NCBI GenBank assembly: GCA_902574955.1
Contig: CACGPQ010000010.1
Coordinates: 1 to 42,200 of the forward strand
DNA: 42,200 nt
Origin: an uncultured Synechococcaceae cyanobacterium
GTDB lineage: Bacteria; Cyanobacteriota; Cyanobacteriia; PCC-6307; Cyanobiaceae
Direction of reading: 5' to 3'
Positions 31,698 to 42,200 of this stretch are shown in pieces (the first letter of the stretch is position 1; each line of letters begins with the position of its first letter). The position numbers and the translations under genes were made by a program. The notes beneath the pieces are model-generated. The model saw only the letters and a list, made by a program, of their open reading frames with translations. It had not been told where the DNA came from and did not search any database.

Positions 31698-32438
31698 TTA
31701 AACCCATAAATCTTTATTTGCTCTTAAAAAAGTAAATTCTTCTAAATTTTTTGCTCTTAAGAAAAGATTTATTTTCATCTCTTCATCAAGTAAAAATGGA
31801 ATTGTCAATTCATTAAGTGAAAGTTTTTTTTCAACTTCCGAAAGTTTATTTTTTATATCTTGATCTTTTGGCTTGAGATTCAATGCCCACAATATATTTC
31901 CCTTTGTATATTCATGTGCACAATATATGAGAGTATTTTTTGGTAAAGATTTGATTCTTTCTAGTGAAGAATACATTTGTTGATAAGTTCCCTCAAAAAT
32001 TCTTCCACAGCCTCCAGAAAATAATGTGTCACCAATAAAAAGAACAGGATTTTCTCCATTCAAAAAGAAGGCAATATGTGAGCTTGTATGACCTAATACT
32101 TCAATTATTTTTACTTCTTCCCCTAAAATGTTTAAAGTTTCTCCATCTTCAACAGATACATTTTGAAAAGGGATTCGCTTTTTTTCTTTGGAGGAAGCAA
32201 TCACCTTTACATTTGGCCATGTTTCAATAAGAGATTTCGTCCCTCCAATATGGTCTGAATGATGATGAGTTTGCAAAATAGCTTCTAAGTGAAAATTGTT
32301 TTCATTTATATATCTAATAACTGGTTCGTGAACAGATGGATCTACAACTACAACGGATTTATCTTTTACCAACAACCAAATGATGTTATCACTTAAAACT
32401 CTAAGTCCGATTATATTTCGAGCTTTATTAAATTCCAT
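31698..32438 (-). CDS. gloB: hydroxyacylglutathione hydrolase (glyoxalase II-like); likely start ATG 32438, ORF track extension to 32609 overlaps hisG
   Basis: [12 protein letters not shown] start; metallo-beta-lactamase [10 protein letters not shown] and [10 protein letters not shown] motifs. Confidence 0.9.
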   Translation of the reverse strand: MEFNKARNIIGLRVLSDNIIWLLVKDKSVVVVDPSVHEPVIRYINENNFHLEAILQTHHHSDHIGGTKSLIETWPNVKVIASSKEKKRIPFQNVSVEDGETLNILGEEVKIIEVLGHTSSHIAFFLNGENPVLFIGDTLFSGGCGRIFEGTYQQMYSSLERIKSLPKNTLIYCAHEYTKGNILWALNLKPKDQDIKNKLSEVEKKLSLNELTIPFLLDEEMKINLFLRAKNLEEFTFLRANKDLWV

Positions 32439-32478
32439 TGTTAACTTAGAATGAAGAATCCTTGGAAGAAATTGATCT

Positions 32479-33117
32479 ATGTTTACTATAGCTTTACCAA
32501 AAGGAGCTCTGTTAAAAGATTCAATTTCAACTTTTAAAAGAGCTGGGTTAGATTTCTCTGACGCATTGGTCGAAAATAATAGATCATTGACTTTTGAATC
32601 AAATTGCAAACGGGCTAAAGCTTTATTAGTAAGAAATGGAGATGTTCCTGTTTATGTAAGTTATGGTCAGGCTGATTTGGGTATCGTTGGATATGATGTT
32701 TTACGAGAATCTGAATTAAAAGTAGCAAAGTTATTAGATTTAGGATTTGGGGGTTGCCATATGTCTTTGGCGGTTAAGAAAAATAGCGATTATTCAAAAC
32801 CAACTGATCTTCCAGCGAATTGTAAAGTAGCAAGTAAATTTATAAAAACAGCAAGATCTTATTTTGAAGAATTAAATATTCCTGCAGAAATAGTTCATTT
32901 AACAGGATCAGTGGAGCTTGGTCCTATTACAGGTATGGCAGAGGCAATAGTTGATTTGGTGGCAACTGGAAAGACTCTTAAAGAAAATGGTTTAATTAAA
33001 ATAGATGATCTTTTCTATTCGACGGCAAGACTAATTGGAAATCCTTTATCTATGAGGTTAGATGATTATGATCTCAGAGATACTATTTTATCAATAGAAT
33101 CAACTAATGCTTTATAG
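32479..33117 (+). CDS. hisG: ATP phosphoribosyltransferase, short form
   Basis: [51 protein letters not shown]. Confidence 0.95.
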   Translation: MFTIALPKGALLKDSISTFKRAGLDFSDALVENNRSLTFESNCKRAKALLVRNGDVPVYVSYGQADLGIVGYDVLRESELKVAKLLDLGFGGCHMSLAVKKNSDYSKPTDLPANCKVASKFIKTARSYFEELNIPAEIVHLTGSVELGPITGMAEAIVDLVATGKTLKENGLIKIDDLFYSTARLIGNPLSMRLDDYDLRDTILSIESTNAL

Positions 33118-33129
33118 AAGATTAGCTAA

Positions 33130-34926
33130 ATGTTTTTTAAAGATTATAGAAGGATTAAAAAGTTAGGTAAATATTTAACTAAAGATAAAAAAACTATCTA
33201 TCTAATCTTGATAGTTTTATTACCTGTTTCTTTCTCTGGAGCTATTCAACCATTATTAGTTGGTCAAGCAATTACCATTCTCAAGAATGAAACTACAGAT
33301 GTTTGGCTAAGTAAAACTTTCTTCGGGCAGTCAATAAATGCAATAATCCTAACTTTATTTATAACTGTTCTATTTAGATTAGTTCTTCAGGGATACCAAA
33401 CTTACAATATCCAATCAGTGGGCCAGCGTTTGACAGCAAGAATAAGAAGAGAACTTTTTGATCATTCAATATCTTTATCTCTTAAGTATCACGATAAAAT
33501 GCCTGTAGGGAAATTACTAACGAGATTAACAAATGATGTTGATGCTTTAGCCGAGGTTTTTGGTAGTGGGGCAGTTGGAGTTATTGCTGATTTCGTCAGT
33601 CTGATAGTAATTTCTTTGACAATGATATCGATTGATCGAGGACTTGCCATTTTATTACTTTTGACTCAAATCCCAGTTTCATATTTCATTATTTGGCTGC
33701 AAAAACGTTACCGAAGAGCTAATTATCAAGTAAGGGAAGAATTGTCTCAGCTCAACTCTGATTTTCAAGAGAATCTTCAAGGTTTAGAAGTCGTTCAGAT
33801 GTTCAGAAGAGAGGCTTTCAACAGCAAGAAATTTTCTAATACTGGAGTTGCTTATAAGAAAGCAGTAAATGGAACAATATTCTATGACAGTAGTATTTCG
33901 GCATTTATAGAATGGATTTCTCTTGCCGCAGTTTCCTTGGTTTTGGCAGTTGGAGGATATCTTGTTACTTCTGGAAATATTGGTTTAGGAACTTTAACAA
34001 CTTTTGTTTTATATTCCCAAAGACTTTTTGAACCTTTAAGGCAGCTTGCAGAAAGATTTACTCAGATACAAGGAGGTTTAACAGCTGTAGAAAGAATAAA
34101 TGAGCTATTGGATGAAGAAATACATATTAAGGACTCTATTTCTGCAAAACATTTTTTAGAAAATGCTAAAAATGTAAATAAGAAATTTAAGGGCAAAATT
34201 GAGTTCAAGAATGTTAATTTTTTCTACAATGAAGGAGAACATATTATAAAAAATTTATCTTTCATAATCAATCCTGGAGAGCATGTTGCTTTTGTAGGCC
34301 CAACTGGTTCAGGTAAAACTACCATAATAAGACTGTTATGTAGATTGTATGAACCTCAATCAGGTCAAATCTTAATCGATGATATAGATATAAAAGATAT
34401 TCCTATTGCAACTCTTAGAAATATGTTGGGAGTAGTTTTGCAAGATACTTTTATCTTTAGTGGAAATGTCGCAGATAATTTGAAACTAAATTCGAATGTA
34501 GACAATCTTGAATTAGAGAATCTTTGTAACGAATTAGGGTTAGATAATTTGTTGAAAAAATTACCAGAAGGTTTGAACACCTTACTAAGAGAAAGAGGGG
34601 GGAATCTCTCTTCTGGAGAAAGACAACTTCTTTCAGTAGCTCGAGTAGCGATTAGAAAGCCTGTTGTTTTAATAATGGACGAAGCAACAGCATTTATGGA
34701 TCCTTCTACAGAGGCTACATTGCAGAAGGATCTTGAGCGAATTCTGTCAAAAAGAACAGCGCTAGTAATAGCTCACAGATTAGCAACTATTGAAAATTCT
34801 GATAAGATTTTAGTTTTGAAAGGGGGATCGTTGGTTGAAGAGGGAACACATAGTGAATTGAGAATGAAAAAGGGTTTATACTTTCAGCTCTCTGAGCTTC
34901 AACAAAAAGGATTTGCTAATTTCTAA
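33130..34926 (+). CDS. ABC-type exporter (fused TM and ATPase)
   Basis: Walker A GPTGSGKTT, signature LSSGERQLLSVAR, Walker B VVLIMDEATAFMD. Confidence 0.93.
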   Translation: MFFKDYRRIKKLGKYLTKDKKTIYLILIVLLPVSFSGAIQPLLVGQAITILKNETTDVWLSKTFFGQSINAIILTLFITVLFRLVLQGYQTYNIQSVGQRLTARIRRELFDHSISLSLKYHDKMPVGKLLTRLTNDVDALAEVFGSGAVGVIADFVSLIVISLTMISIDRGLAILLLLTQIPVSYFIIWLQKRYRRANYQVREELSQLNSDFQENLQGLEVVQMFRREAFNSKKFSNTGVAYKKAVNGTIFYDSSISAFIEWISLAAVSLVLAVGGYLVTSGNIGLGTLTTFVLYSQRLFEPLRQLAERFTQIQGGLTAVERINELLDEEIHIKDSISAKHFLENAKNVNKKFKGKIEFKNVNFFYNEGEHIIKNLSFIINPGEHVAFVGPTGSGKTTIIRLLCRLYEPQSGQILIDDIDIKDIPIATLRNMLGVVLQDTFIFSGNVADNLKLNSNVDNLELENLCNELGLDNLLKKLPEGLNTLLRERGGNLSSGERQLLSVARVAIRKPVVLIMDEATAFMDPSTEATLQKDLERILSKRTALVIAHRLATIENSDKILVLKGGSLVEEGTHSELRMKKGLYFQLSELQQKGFANF

Positions 34927-35456
34927 TGATTTTTAGAAACCCAGGATCGTTAATAAAAAAATCAAACAGTATTTCAAGGGATGAGCTGATAGATCTCTAT
35001 GGTTTAAATTCTTATGAGTTTATTCAAACAAATAAAGAAGAAATATTTGTATGTAGTAAAAATAAAAATTTAGATCTAATAGAACTAGATCAACTTTTGC
35101 AAACCGTTGGTTGGAGTAGACGACCTATAAGGAGAGTGAAAAGAGCTTTGGATTTCAGCATTTTGGTGGTTGGCTTATGGCGTCATGATGATAAATTCCC
35201 CAGACTAATAGGATTTGCAAGATGCACTGGCGATGGGATTCTAGAAGCAACAGTTTGGGATGTAGCTATTAATCCTGTCTATCAAAAACTAGGATTGGGG
35301 AAAGAGTTAATGAAGTATATCCTAAAAGAATTAAAAAATATTGGAATTTCTAGAGTAACCCTTTTTGCTGACGCTGATGTGGTTTCATTTTATAAAAGAC
35401 AAGGTTGGATATTAGAACCAAGGGGATCTAAATGTGCTTTTTGGTATGCAAATTAA
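34926..35456 (+). CDS. GNAT-family acetyltransferase
   Basis: VAINPVYQKLGLGKELMKYILKEL acetyl-CoA motif; TAATG overlap with ABC exporter stop. Confidence 0.88.
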   Translation: MIFRNPGSLIKKSNSISRDELIDLYGLNSYEFIQTNKEEIFVCSKNKNLDLIELDQLLQTVGWSRRPIRRVKRALDFSILVVGLWRHDDKFPRLIGFARCTGDGILEATVWDVAINPVYQKLGLGKELMKYILKELKNIGISRVTLFADADVVSFYKRQGWILEPRGSKCAFWYAN

Positions 35457-36140
35457 TTATTTTTTGTAGTAGTCAGAATATATAGATTTTAAAGATTCGC
35501 CTTTTAACCATCTTCTTCTAAAGTGCCAGTTCTTAATAGCTTGGAGAAAAATATTAGTTCTTTCCCATTTTCTTGAACTGATAAAAATAGGGTGATTTAA
35601 TTGTTTTAAATCTTTTTTATTGTTTAATCTCCTTAAAAAATCTATATCTTCCATTAAAGGTATTTTTCTAAAACCATTATTCTTAAAATAAGTAGTTCTA
35701 TGAATTATTAAACCTTGATCACCATACGGTTTTTTAAAAAAATTACTTCTAAAATTTACAAAAATTTCGAGGACTCTATAAATTATCTTTTTGTGATTAA
35801 TTTTAAATTTAAAAAAGTAAATGTTATTTTTGTTTCCCTCTAAAAATGAATTTGTTTTTTTAAACCAATCATTAGTTAATCTTGTGTCTGCATGCAAAAA
35901 TATGAGCCATTCTCCTTTCGAATTCCTAGCTCCCAAATCTAATTGTAAACCTCTATTCCTTTCTTTAGATATACATACTTTTGCTCCATAAATATTTGCT
36001 ATGTCAATAGTTTTATCTTCACTCACACAGTCAACAATAATAATTTCCCCCTCTTTACGAATAGTCGATAAGTCTGAAAGTAATAATGGCAAATTATTTG
36101 CTTCATTTTTAGTTGGGATGATAATTGAGATTTTATACAC
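35457..36140 (-). CDS. family 2 glycosyltransferase (TIGR04283-like)
   Basis: ISIIIPTKNEANNLPLLL, IIVDCVSEDKTIDIA, FLHADTRL. Confidence 0.88.
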   Translation of the reverse strand: MYKISIIIPTKNEANNLPLLLSDLSTIRKEGEIIIVDCVSEDKTIDIANIYGAKVCISKERNRGLQLDLGARNSKGEWLIFLHADTRLTNDWFKKTNSFLEGNKNNIYFFKFKINHKKIIYRVLEIFVNFRSNFFKKPYGDQGLIIHRTTYFKNNGFRKIPLMEDIDFLRRLNNKKDLKQLNHPIFISSRKWERTNIFLQAIKNWHFRRRWLKGESLKSIYSDYYKK

Positions 36141-36145
36141 GTCTA

Positions 36146-36781
36146 TTAATTTCTACTTTCAATATCAATAATCGTATCTATATCTATTTTTTTATCTAAA
36201 AACTTATATTTCAATTTTTTAGAAGCAAAATTTTCAATTGTATTTTGAAGAACATTTTCTTTTCCCCACTTAATGTTAATAAAAGGTAAATATAGATGCG
36301 TTGAAATTATTTTTTCTGATAAACCAATAAGCCAATATCCCCCATCATTAGATGGTCCGAAAATAATATCATTTTGTTGCAGGTCTTTTAGAGTATTCAA
36401 TAAATCTTGATGACATAAATCTGGAAGGTCAGTACCAATAAAAATAATATTTTTGATCTTATTTCTAGCACAAAATTTTTTGTTGATAATTATTTGCCTT
36501 TTCATTTTTTCTCCCAAGCAGCCTTTCCCCTGTAAATTAAATTTTTTGATGCCTAATTCTTTAGACCATCTTCTACAATTCCCTACCCCCAAACCAGATA
36601 TGGCCATAGAAATATCAATTAATTTATTTTCTTGGAGAAATTTTGCGACTGAAATAGTGTGATTGGTCATTACACTTTGTACTTTTGCAGAATTACTTTT
36701 ACCTATATCTTTTGATAATCTTGTTTTGCATCTTCCAAAACCATGCCATTTTGCCATGATAACAAGTAATGCTTTATCCAA
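36146..36781 (-). CDS. DUF2064/TIGR04282-like glycosyltransferase-fold protein
   Basis: MAKWHGFGRCKTRLSKDIG, IFIGTDLPDL, IFGPSNDGGYWLIGLS. Confidence 0.87.
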   Translation of the reverse strand: MDKALLVIMAKWHGFGRCKTRLSKDIGKSNSAKVQSVMTNHTISVAKFLQENKLIDISMAISGLGVGNCRRWSKELGIKKFNLQGKGCLGEKMKRQIIINKKFCARNKIKNIIFIGTDLPDLCHQDLLNTLKDLQQNDIIFGPSNDGGYWLIGLSEKIISTHLYLPFINIKWGKENVLQNTIENFASKKLKYKFLDKKIDIDTIIDIESRN

Positions 36782-36923
36782 TACCTTAATGAGATTTAAA
36801 ATAATTATATGCCTATAAAAAAATATAAAATTTATCTTTATAAATTTAGTTGATGCTTTGTTAAGTAATTTTAAATTTGTCGTGATCTTGTGATTTGATA
36901 ATGGCCAATTATTAAATTCCCTG

Positions 36924-36938
36924 TAGATTAATAATCTA
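36924..36938. repeat. dyad TAGATT-AAT-AATCTA just upstream of dnaA
   Basis: 6-bp perfect arms, 12 nt before the dnaA start. Confidence 0.4.
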
Positions 36939-36950
36939 GAGAATAAAACT

Positions 36951-38345
36951 TTGCAAACAACAAATCCTATTTGGGGGGAAGTTCAACAATTACTCCAAAA
37001 AACTTTAAGTAAGCCTTCATTTGAGACATGGATAAGGCCTGCTAAATTTAACTGTTTTGAGAATGGTCTATTGACCTTAATCGCTCCAAATACATTTTCC
37101 AGTGATTGGTTAAGAAAGAATTATTGTGAAACTATTGAAAAAGCTGCAAGAGAAATCTGCGGCCATGATGTAAAAGTTGTTTTTAAATCTGAAACAAATA
37201 CCAGCAGCGATATAACAAATGAAGAGAAACCTAGCGAACAGAAAGTTAATCATAAAACAAGATCTTTCTCTAGTATTAATCAAAATAATTCTTCAAAAAA
37301 TCAATTCAAAAATCCTAATGGTTTAAATTTACGTTACGTATTTAAAAGATTTGTTGTAGGTCCAAATAGTAGGTTGGCTCATGCCGCAGCTTTAGCCGTT
37401 GCCGAATCTCCTGGGAGAGAATTTAATCCATTATTTATTTGTGGTGGAGTAGGTCTTGGCAAGACTCATTTAATGCAAGCAATAGGTCATTATCGAGTAG
37501 AAATAGATCCAGAAGCAAAAGTCAAATATGTATCCACAGAGACTTTCACTAACGATGTTATTAGCGGTATTCGGCGAGATGGAATGACAGCTATTCGAGA
37601 TAAATATAGAAATGTAGATTTGATTTTAATAGACGATATACAGTTCTTAGAAGGCAAAGAGTATACACAGGAAGAATTCTTTCATACTTTTAACGCCCTT
37701 CACGAATCAGGAAGTCAAATAGTTATTGCAAGTGATAGACCTCCAAATCAATTGTCGGGAATTCAAGAGAGATTAATTTCTAGGTTCTCAATGGGTATGA
37801 CTGCAGATATTCAACCTCCTGACCTTGAGACGAGAACAGCCATTCTTCAAAAAAAGGCAGAACAAGAGAGGATGAGTCTTCCAAGGGATTTAATTCAATT
37901 TATAGCAGGAAGATTCACTTCGAATATTCGAGAATTGGAAGGAGCATTTACCAGAGCTGTTGCATTTGCATCAATAACTGGCTTGCCAATGACTGTCCAA
38001 TCAATTGCTCCAATGCTTGATCCGAATAGTGTGGGAGTAGTTGTTAGTCCAAAACAAGTTATTGAAAAAGTGTCAGACTTCTTTAAAGTTTCTACTGATG
38101 AGTTGATTAGTTCAAGTAGGAGAAAACCAGTCAGTCAAGCTAGGCAAATAGGTATGTATCTTATGCGACATGGAACTGATTTAAGCCTACCAAGAATTGG
38201 AGATGAGTTTGGAGGCAAAGACCACACAACAGTTATGTATGCTATTGAACAAGTTGAAAAAAAATTGTCTATTGATCCTAATATTGCAAGTCAAGTTCAA
38301 AAAATAAGAGATTTACTTCAAATAGATTCAAGAAAAAATTTATAG
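36951..38345 (+). CDS. dnaA: chromosomal replication initiator protein (TTG start)
   Basis: [54 protein letters not shown]. Confidence 0.98.
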   Translation: MQTTNPIWGEVQQLLQKTLSKPSFETWIRPAKFNCFENGLLTLIAPNTFSSDWLRKNYCETIEKAAREICGHDVKVVFKSETNTSSDITNEEKPSEQKVNHKTRSFSSINQNNSSKNQFKNPNGLNLRYVFKRFVVGPNSRLAHAAALAVAESPGREFNPLFICGGVGLGKTHLMQAIGHYRVEIDPEAKVKYVSTETFTNDVISGIRRDGMTAIRDKYRNVDLILIDDIQFLEGKEYTQEEFFHTFNALHESGSQIVIASDRPPNQLSGIQERLISRFSMGMTADIQPPDLETRTAILQKKAEQERMSLPRDLIQFIAGRFTSNIRELEGAFTRAVAFASITGLPMTVQSIAPMLDPNSVGVVVSPKQVIEKVSDFFKVSTDELISSSRRKPVSQARQIGMYLMRHGTDLSLPRIGDEFGGKDHTTVMYAIEQVEKKLSIDPNIASQVQKIRDLLQIDSRKNL

Positions 38346-38353
38346 TTTTATTA

Positions 38354-39583
38354 TTAACCAGAAATAAAATTTATAGGATCTTGATCATATCTATGCCTGA
38401 AAGGTATCTTATCTATTTCATTGATATCACATAGCGATTCAATTTTATTTAATGATTGCCTCAACAATCTTGCTGAAATAATTGGCATATCTCTTGGAAC
38501 TGAGATTCTATTTTTTAAGTATCTTAGAGAGATTCCTGAAAGTTTTTTAGGGATTAATAATTCACCTGTGATCATATGGCTCAAAGCTGATCTCAATGAT
38601 TCGTCAAAGGATTCTTTATTGTATGGGTTTACCTTTAGTAAATTGTCTTTATGCTTTATCACTCTTTTAAGAGCAATTGTTGCATAATATTTTGACTCGT
38701 AATTTTGGTTTAATTCATAATTACCTAAACCCTCCCCAGTATCTATTAGCTTAGAGAAAGTAATCTGTTGTTCATTCCTTTCTTTATAGCATCCTCCCAT
38801 TTGTGGGGGTAAATCATGCGAATGAGTATGAAAATCTCCTTGAGTGCCTCTATAAGCACTTGTCCCTTCAAAAAGGGTAAGCCAGTTATCTAGATGACGG
38901 TAATTAGATCTTAAATTAAACCCTTTATAATAAATAAGTGATGCATTCATTCTCTCCATATAGGGAATAAAAATTATATCTCCAACACCAGGCTCTATAC
39001 CACCCGTGTTAGAAACTGATGGATCAACAAACCCCGATTTTGAGCTACTTAAGATTTCATCAAGTTTAGAAATTGATTCCTTAAACATTTTTTTTCTAAA
39101 AGAATTATCTATAAAATTAAGGCTTTCTCGGCAGAGCCAATTACACCAGGATCTGAAAATTTCTCTTTCTAACTCTCGAATTTTGATAAGGTGACTAGAT
39201 GTTATAAAAGATCCAAGTGCTCCAAATTCATTTTCTAAAAAAGCTATGATATCGTCGCTTTCAATTATTACTTGTCCTTTAAATTCAATTGCAGGTAATT
39301 TCCCGGATCTGACTTTTTCAAGAAACCAACTTTCTTTTTGGCCGTAGCAAAACATATTTATTTTCTTGACTCTGTATGGAATTTTCTTAAATTCAAGCCA
39401 TAACCATATCTTTTGGCAGTAAGGACACCAAGAATGCCTATCCCTATAGAGGGTAACTAATACATCATTTTCACTATGTCCAAATAATCTTAAATTTGCG
39501 TAGGAATTATTTATACCATGGACTCTATCAAGATCTTCAACTTCAAATTTATTTAAATCATCCCATGTCAAAATCCCATTCAT
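38354..39583 (-). CDS. glutathione S-transferase-like protein
   Basis: Thioredoxin-fold N-terminus VTLYRDRHSWCPYCQKIWLWLEFKKIPYRV and GKLPAIEFKGQVIIESDDI. Confidence 0.82.
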   Translation of the reverse strand: MNGILTWDDLNKFEVEDLDRVHGINNSYANLRLFGHSENDVLVTLYRDRHSWCPYCQKIWLWLEFKKIPYRVKKINMFCYGQKESWFLEKVRSGKLPAIEFKGQVIIESDDIIAFLENEFGALGSFITSSHLIKIRELEREIFRSWCNWLCRESLNFIDNSFRKKMFKESISKLDEILSSSKSGFVDPSVSNTGGIEPGVGDIIFIPYMERMNASLIYYKGFNLRSNYRHLDNWLTLFEGTSAYRGTQGDFHTHSHDLPPQMGGCYKERNEQQITFSKLIDTGEGLGNYELNQNYESKYYATIALKRVIKHKDNLLKVNPYNKESFDESLRSALSHMITGELLIPKKLSGISLRYLKNRISVPRDMPIISARLLRQSLNKIESLCDINEIDKIPFRHRYDQDPINFISG

Positions 39584-39635
39584 TATTTGAATTAAAGCTA
39601 TAAACTAACGTTATAATAAATGATTTAAAAAAGTC

Positions 39636-41000
39636 TTGGAATTTGAATTTGATTTAATTGTTGTTGGCGCTGGATCTGGAGGCCTTGCTGCGGCTAAACG
39701 TGCGGCTAGTTATGGAGCAAAAGTCGCAATCATAGAAGCAAATCAAATAGGAGGAACTTGTGTGATAAGGGGATGTGTGCCTAAGAAATTAATGGTCTAT
39801 GCAGCTAAAAGTAAAAAAAATATGGATTCTTCTGAAGGATATGGATTAAAAAATGAAGGTATTAATTTTGAATCAAATATTTTGTTGAAGAATGTTAGAG
39901 AGGAGGTTTCTAGATTAAGTAATTTACATAGAAATTCTTTAAAAAAGTTGAATATAACTGTTTTTGAAGGCTTAGGAAGATTCATTACTCAAAATGAATT
40001 AGAAATTATTTGTTCAAACACAAAGAAAATTAAAAATATTATAAGTTCAAAAAAAATTCTTATTTCGGTTGGAGGTAAACCAAAGAAATTAAATATTCCT
40101 GGGGTAGATTTGGCATGGACTAGCGATGATATTTTTGAATTAGAAAAGTTTCCCAAATCAATATTAATAGTAGGAGGTGGATATATTGCTTGTGAATTTG
40201 CTTCTATTTTCAGAAATTTAGGTACTGAAGTAACTCAATTAATTAGAGGTCAACATTTACTTAATGGTTTTGATGAGGATCTTTCTTCATGCCTAGAGGA
40301 ATCACCTACTTTTACTGAAATCAATATAATCTCCAATACTCAATTAAATTCTATCAAAAGAGTAAATGGAAATCTCGAATCTACCCTAGACTCGGGAGAT
40401 AAACTCCTAACTAATAATATCCTTATTGCTACAGGTAGAGAACCAAATCTTTTGCCTTTAAATTTAGATTTTTTAAATCTAAAGATGGATGGCCAATATT
40501 TAGATGTCGATGAACTTAATCAAACAAGCAACGCAAATATTTTTGCAGTTGGAGATATCATAAATAAGCCAAACTTAACTCCAGTAGCAATAGAACAAGG
40601 GAGAGTTTTTTCGGATAATTTTTTTAATAACCAAAAAAGAAAAGTAAATTATGAATATATCCCTAAGGCCGTTTTTACTATTCCAGAAATTTCAACAGTT
40701 GGCTTAAGTGAGAAAAGAGCTAAAGAGATTTACTCTGAAAAAAATATAAAAATTTTTAAATGCAAATTTACCCCTATGTCTAGTACCTTTAAAAAGAATA
40801 AATCAAAATGTATGTTGAAGATTGTAGTTCATAAGCTAACTGACAAAGTCCTAGGATGTCATATGTTTGGAGAAACATCGTCTGAGATTATTCAAATGGT
40901 ATCGATTTCATTAAATGCAGGGATAACAAAAAAAGACTTTGATATTACTATGGCTTTGCACCCAACTATCTCAGAAGAATTTGTGACTATGTATGGATAA
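39636..41000 (+). CDS. gor: glutathione reductase (NADPH) family flavoprotein
   Basis: DLIVVGAGSGGLAAAKRAASYGAKVAIIEANQIGGTCVIRGCVPKKLMVYAA; HPTISEEFVTM. Confidence 0.92.
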   Translation: MEFEFDLIVVGAGSGGLAAAKRAASYGAKVAIIEANQIGGTCVIRGCVPKKLMVYAAKSKKNMDSSEGYGLKNEGINFESNILLKNVREEVSRLSNLHRNSLKKLNITVFEGLGRFITQNELEIICSNTKKIKNIISSKKILISVGGKPKKLNIPGVDLAWTSDDIFELEKFPKSILIVGGGYIACEFASIFRNLGTEVTQLIRGQHLLNGFDEDLSSCLEESPTFTEINIISNTQLNSIKRVNGNLESTLDSGDKLLTNNILIATGREPNLLPLNLDFLNLKMDGQYLDVDELNQTSNANIFAVGDIINKPNLTPVAIEQGRVFSDNFFNNQKRKVNYEYIPKAVFTIPEISTVGLSEKRAKEIYSEKNIKIFKCKFTPMSSTFKKNKSKCMLKIVVHKLTDKVLGCHMFGETSSEIIQMVSISLNAGITKKDFDITMALHPTISEEFVTMYG

Positions 41001-41002
41001 AA

Positions 41003-42082
41003 TTATGAATTAGAAAATTTTAATTTTTCTTGAACAATCAGAAACACTATAAGAAATGCAAAGTAAATAAATAAACCTATCCTTAATTCAGAAAGGAAGT
41101 TAAATCCATTCAGGAAAAGTATCTTATCGAGAATGTAGAAAATATAAAGATTAAGCAAAATAAATCCTTCAATTCTTGTGATTTTCCCTTTACTCCAGAA
41201 AATTGGTAAGCATGCAAAGGTAGTTAAAACCATAAAAGGTAAGTCAACTTTTATTAGACTCTGTTCAATTACTAAACCTTTAAATCCTGAAAAAATACTG
41301 CAACTTCCAAGGATTAAAAGTTGATTAAGTAAATTACTTCCTATGACATTCCCAATCGCAAGATCTGTTTTGCCTTTAAATGCAGCAATTATTGAAGTTA
41401 CTAATTCTGGTAAAGATGTCCCAGTTGCGACGATAGTTAAACCAATAACAATTTCATTTACACCCAAAAGAGTAGCGAGCGTTTGAGAACCATTCACTAA
41501 AATATTTGAACCAAAGCTTAAAAGAAATATTCCCAATATTAACTTTAGTAAAATATTCATTTTCCCTTTATAGTTATCTTTTAATTCTTCTATCTCTGGT
41601 TCGGCATCTTTTGTCTCCTCTCCTTTCTCATTGATGGTTTTGATTTCCCATATTGTATTTAAGATTAAACAAAATATTAGAAATACCCCTGCTTGCAATG
41701 TTAATAAGCCTGTTGATGACATAGCCCAAACGGCACAAGAAATTGCCATTAAAAGAGGCACATCTCTTCTGACTATTCTGCTTTTTACTTTAAGGGGTGT
41801 TATCAATGAGCTTATGCCCAAAACTACGAGAACATTAAAAATATTGCTTCCAATTACATTGCTTGCCGCAAGCGAATCACTGCCTTTTAAAATTGAACTC
41901 AAACTTACCAACAACTCAGGAGAGCTTGTTCCAAGAGAAACAACTGTCAAACCAATTACTATTTGAGGTATTCCTAAAATTAAAGATAAAAATATGGCTC
42001 CTTGAATAAAGAACTCTCCTCCAGCAAAAAGTAGAACTACGCCTAAAACTATTTCTATTATTGGAAATAAAAAATCACTCAT
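41003..42082 (-). CDS. CaCA-family Na+/Ca2+ (cation) exchanger
   Basis: Two alpha-repeat-like halves: VSLGTSSPELLVSLSSILKGSDSLAASNVIGSNIFN and VATGTSLPELVTSIIAAFKGKTDLAIGNVIGSNLLN. Confidence 0.92.
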   Translation of the reverse strand: MSDFLFPIIEIVLGVVLLFAGGEFFIQGAIFLSLILGIPQIVIGLTVVSLGTSSPELLVSLSSILKGSDSLAASNVIGSNIFNVLVVLGISSLITPLKVKSRIVRRDVPLLMAISCAVWAMSSTGLLTLQAGVFLIFCLILNTIWEIKTINEKGEETKDAEPEIEELKDNYKGKMNILLKLILGIFLLSFGSNILVNGSQTLATLLGVNEIVIGLTIVATGTSLPELVTSIIAAFKGKTDLAIGNVIGSNLLNQLLILGSCSIFSGFKGLVIEQSLIKVDLPFMVLTTFACLPIFWSKGKITRIEGFILLNLYIFYILDKILFLNGFNFLSELRIGLFIYFAFLIVFLIVQEKLKFSNS

Positions 42083-42200
42083 ATTTAGGATTTAATTTAG
42101 ATAATAAAAATTTCCATAATTGGTTAATAACTATCCTCGAATATCTATAATTTATTGTCAATTTTAATTTGCTGTTAAAATTGATTAAATAGAAAAAATT

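Noticed and set aside
32439-32609. N-terminal extension of the gloB ORF in the track
   Set aside because: Overlaps hisG antisense; ATG at 32438 (MEFNKARN) gives a normal glyoxalase II-like N-terminus.
36782-36950. Possible replication origin next to dnaA
   Set aside because: No cluster of DnaA boxes (TTATCCACA-like) seen and dnaN is not adjacent.
41631-41966. 111-aa plus-strand ORF antisense to the CaCA exchanger
   Set aside because: Overlaps the duplicated conserved exchanger motifs on the other strand.

Overview
The window looks like a gene-dense, AT-rich Prochlorococcus-type (marine picocyanobacterial) core segment. In order it holds: a cobO fragment, an orphan tyrosine recombinase, hemH with a C-terminal CAB/HLIP-like segment, ilvB, a pgeF/Tab2/S1-like cluster, the alkane pair (ADO and acyl-ACP reductase) with accA, folE, trpF, an S2P-like protease, a lipoate ligase, psaM, both protochlorophyllide reductase systems (por and chlL/chlB/chlN), and a complete alpha-carboxysome locus (csoS1D, csoS1, rbcL, rbcS, csoS2, csoSCA, csoS4A, csoS4B, acRAF-like). 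It ends with ridA, gloB, hisG, an ABC exporter, a GNAT, two glycosyltransferase-like genes, dnaA, GST, glutathione reductase and a CaCA exchanger. I saw no tRNA, rRNA, CRISPR or IS element. The most notable non-routine signals are: (1) the csoS1 upstream region, with a 14-nt direct repeat next to GTAGACA (one copy abutting the csoS1 ATG, the other inside a GC-rich element with competing hairpins) and several dyads; (2) a pgeF-like frame with no ATG/GTG/TTG that keeps its N-terminal motif, but with an ATT codon 8 nt after AGGAG; (3) hairpins in the rbcL-rbcS gap and a perfect 28-bp palindrome between rbcS and csoS2; (4) small uncharacterised proteins at the carboxysome/chlorophyll borders. All calls come from reading sequence and recalling protein families; no searches or folding programs were run.
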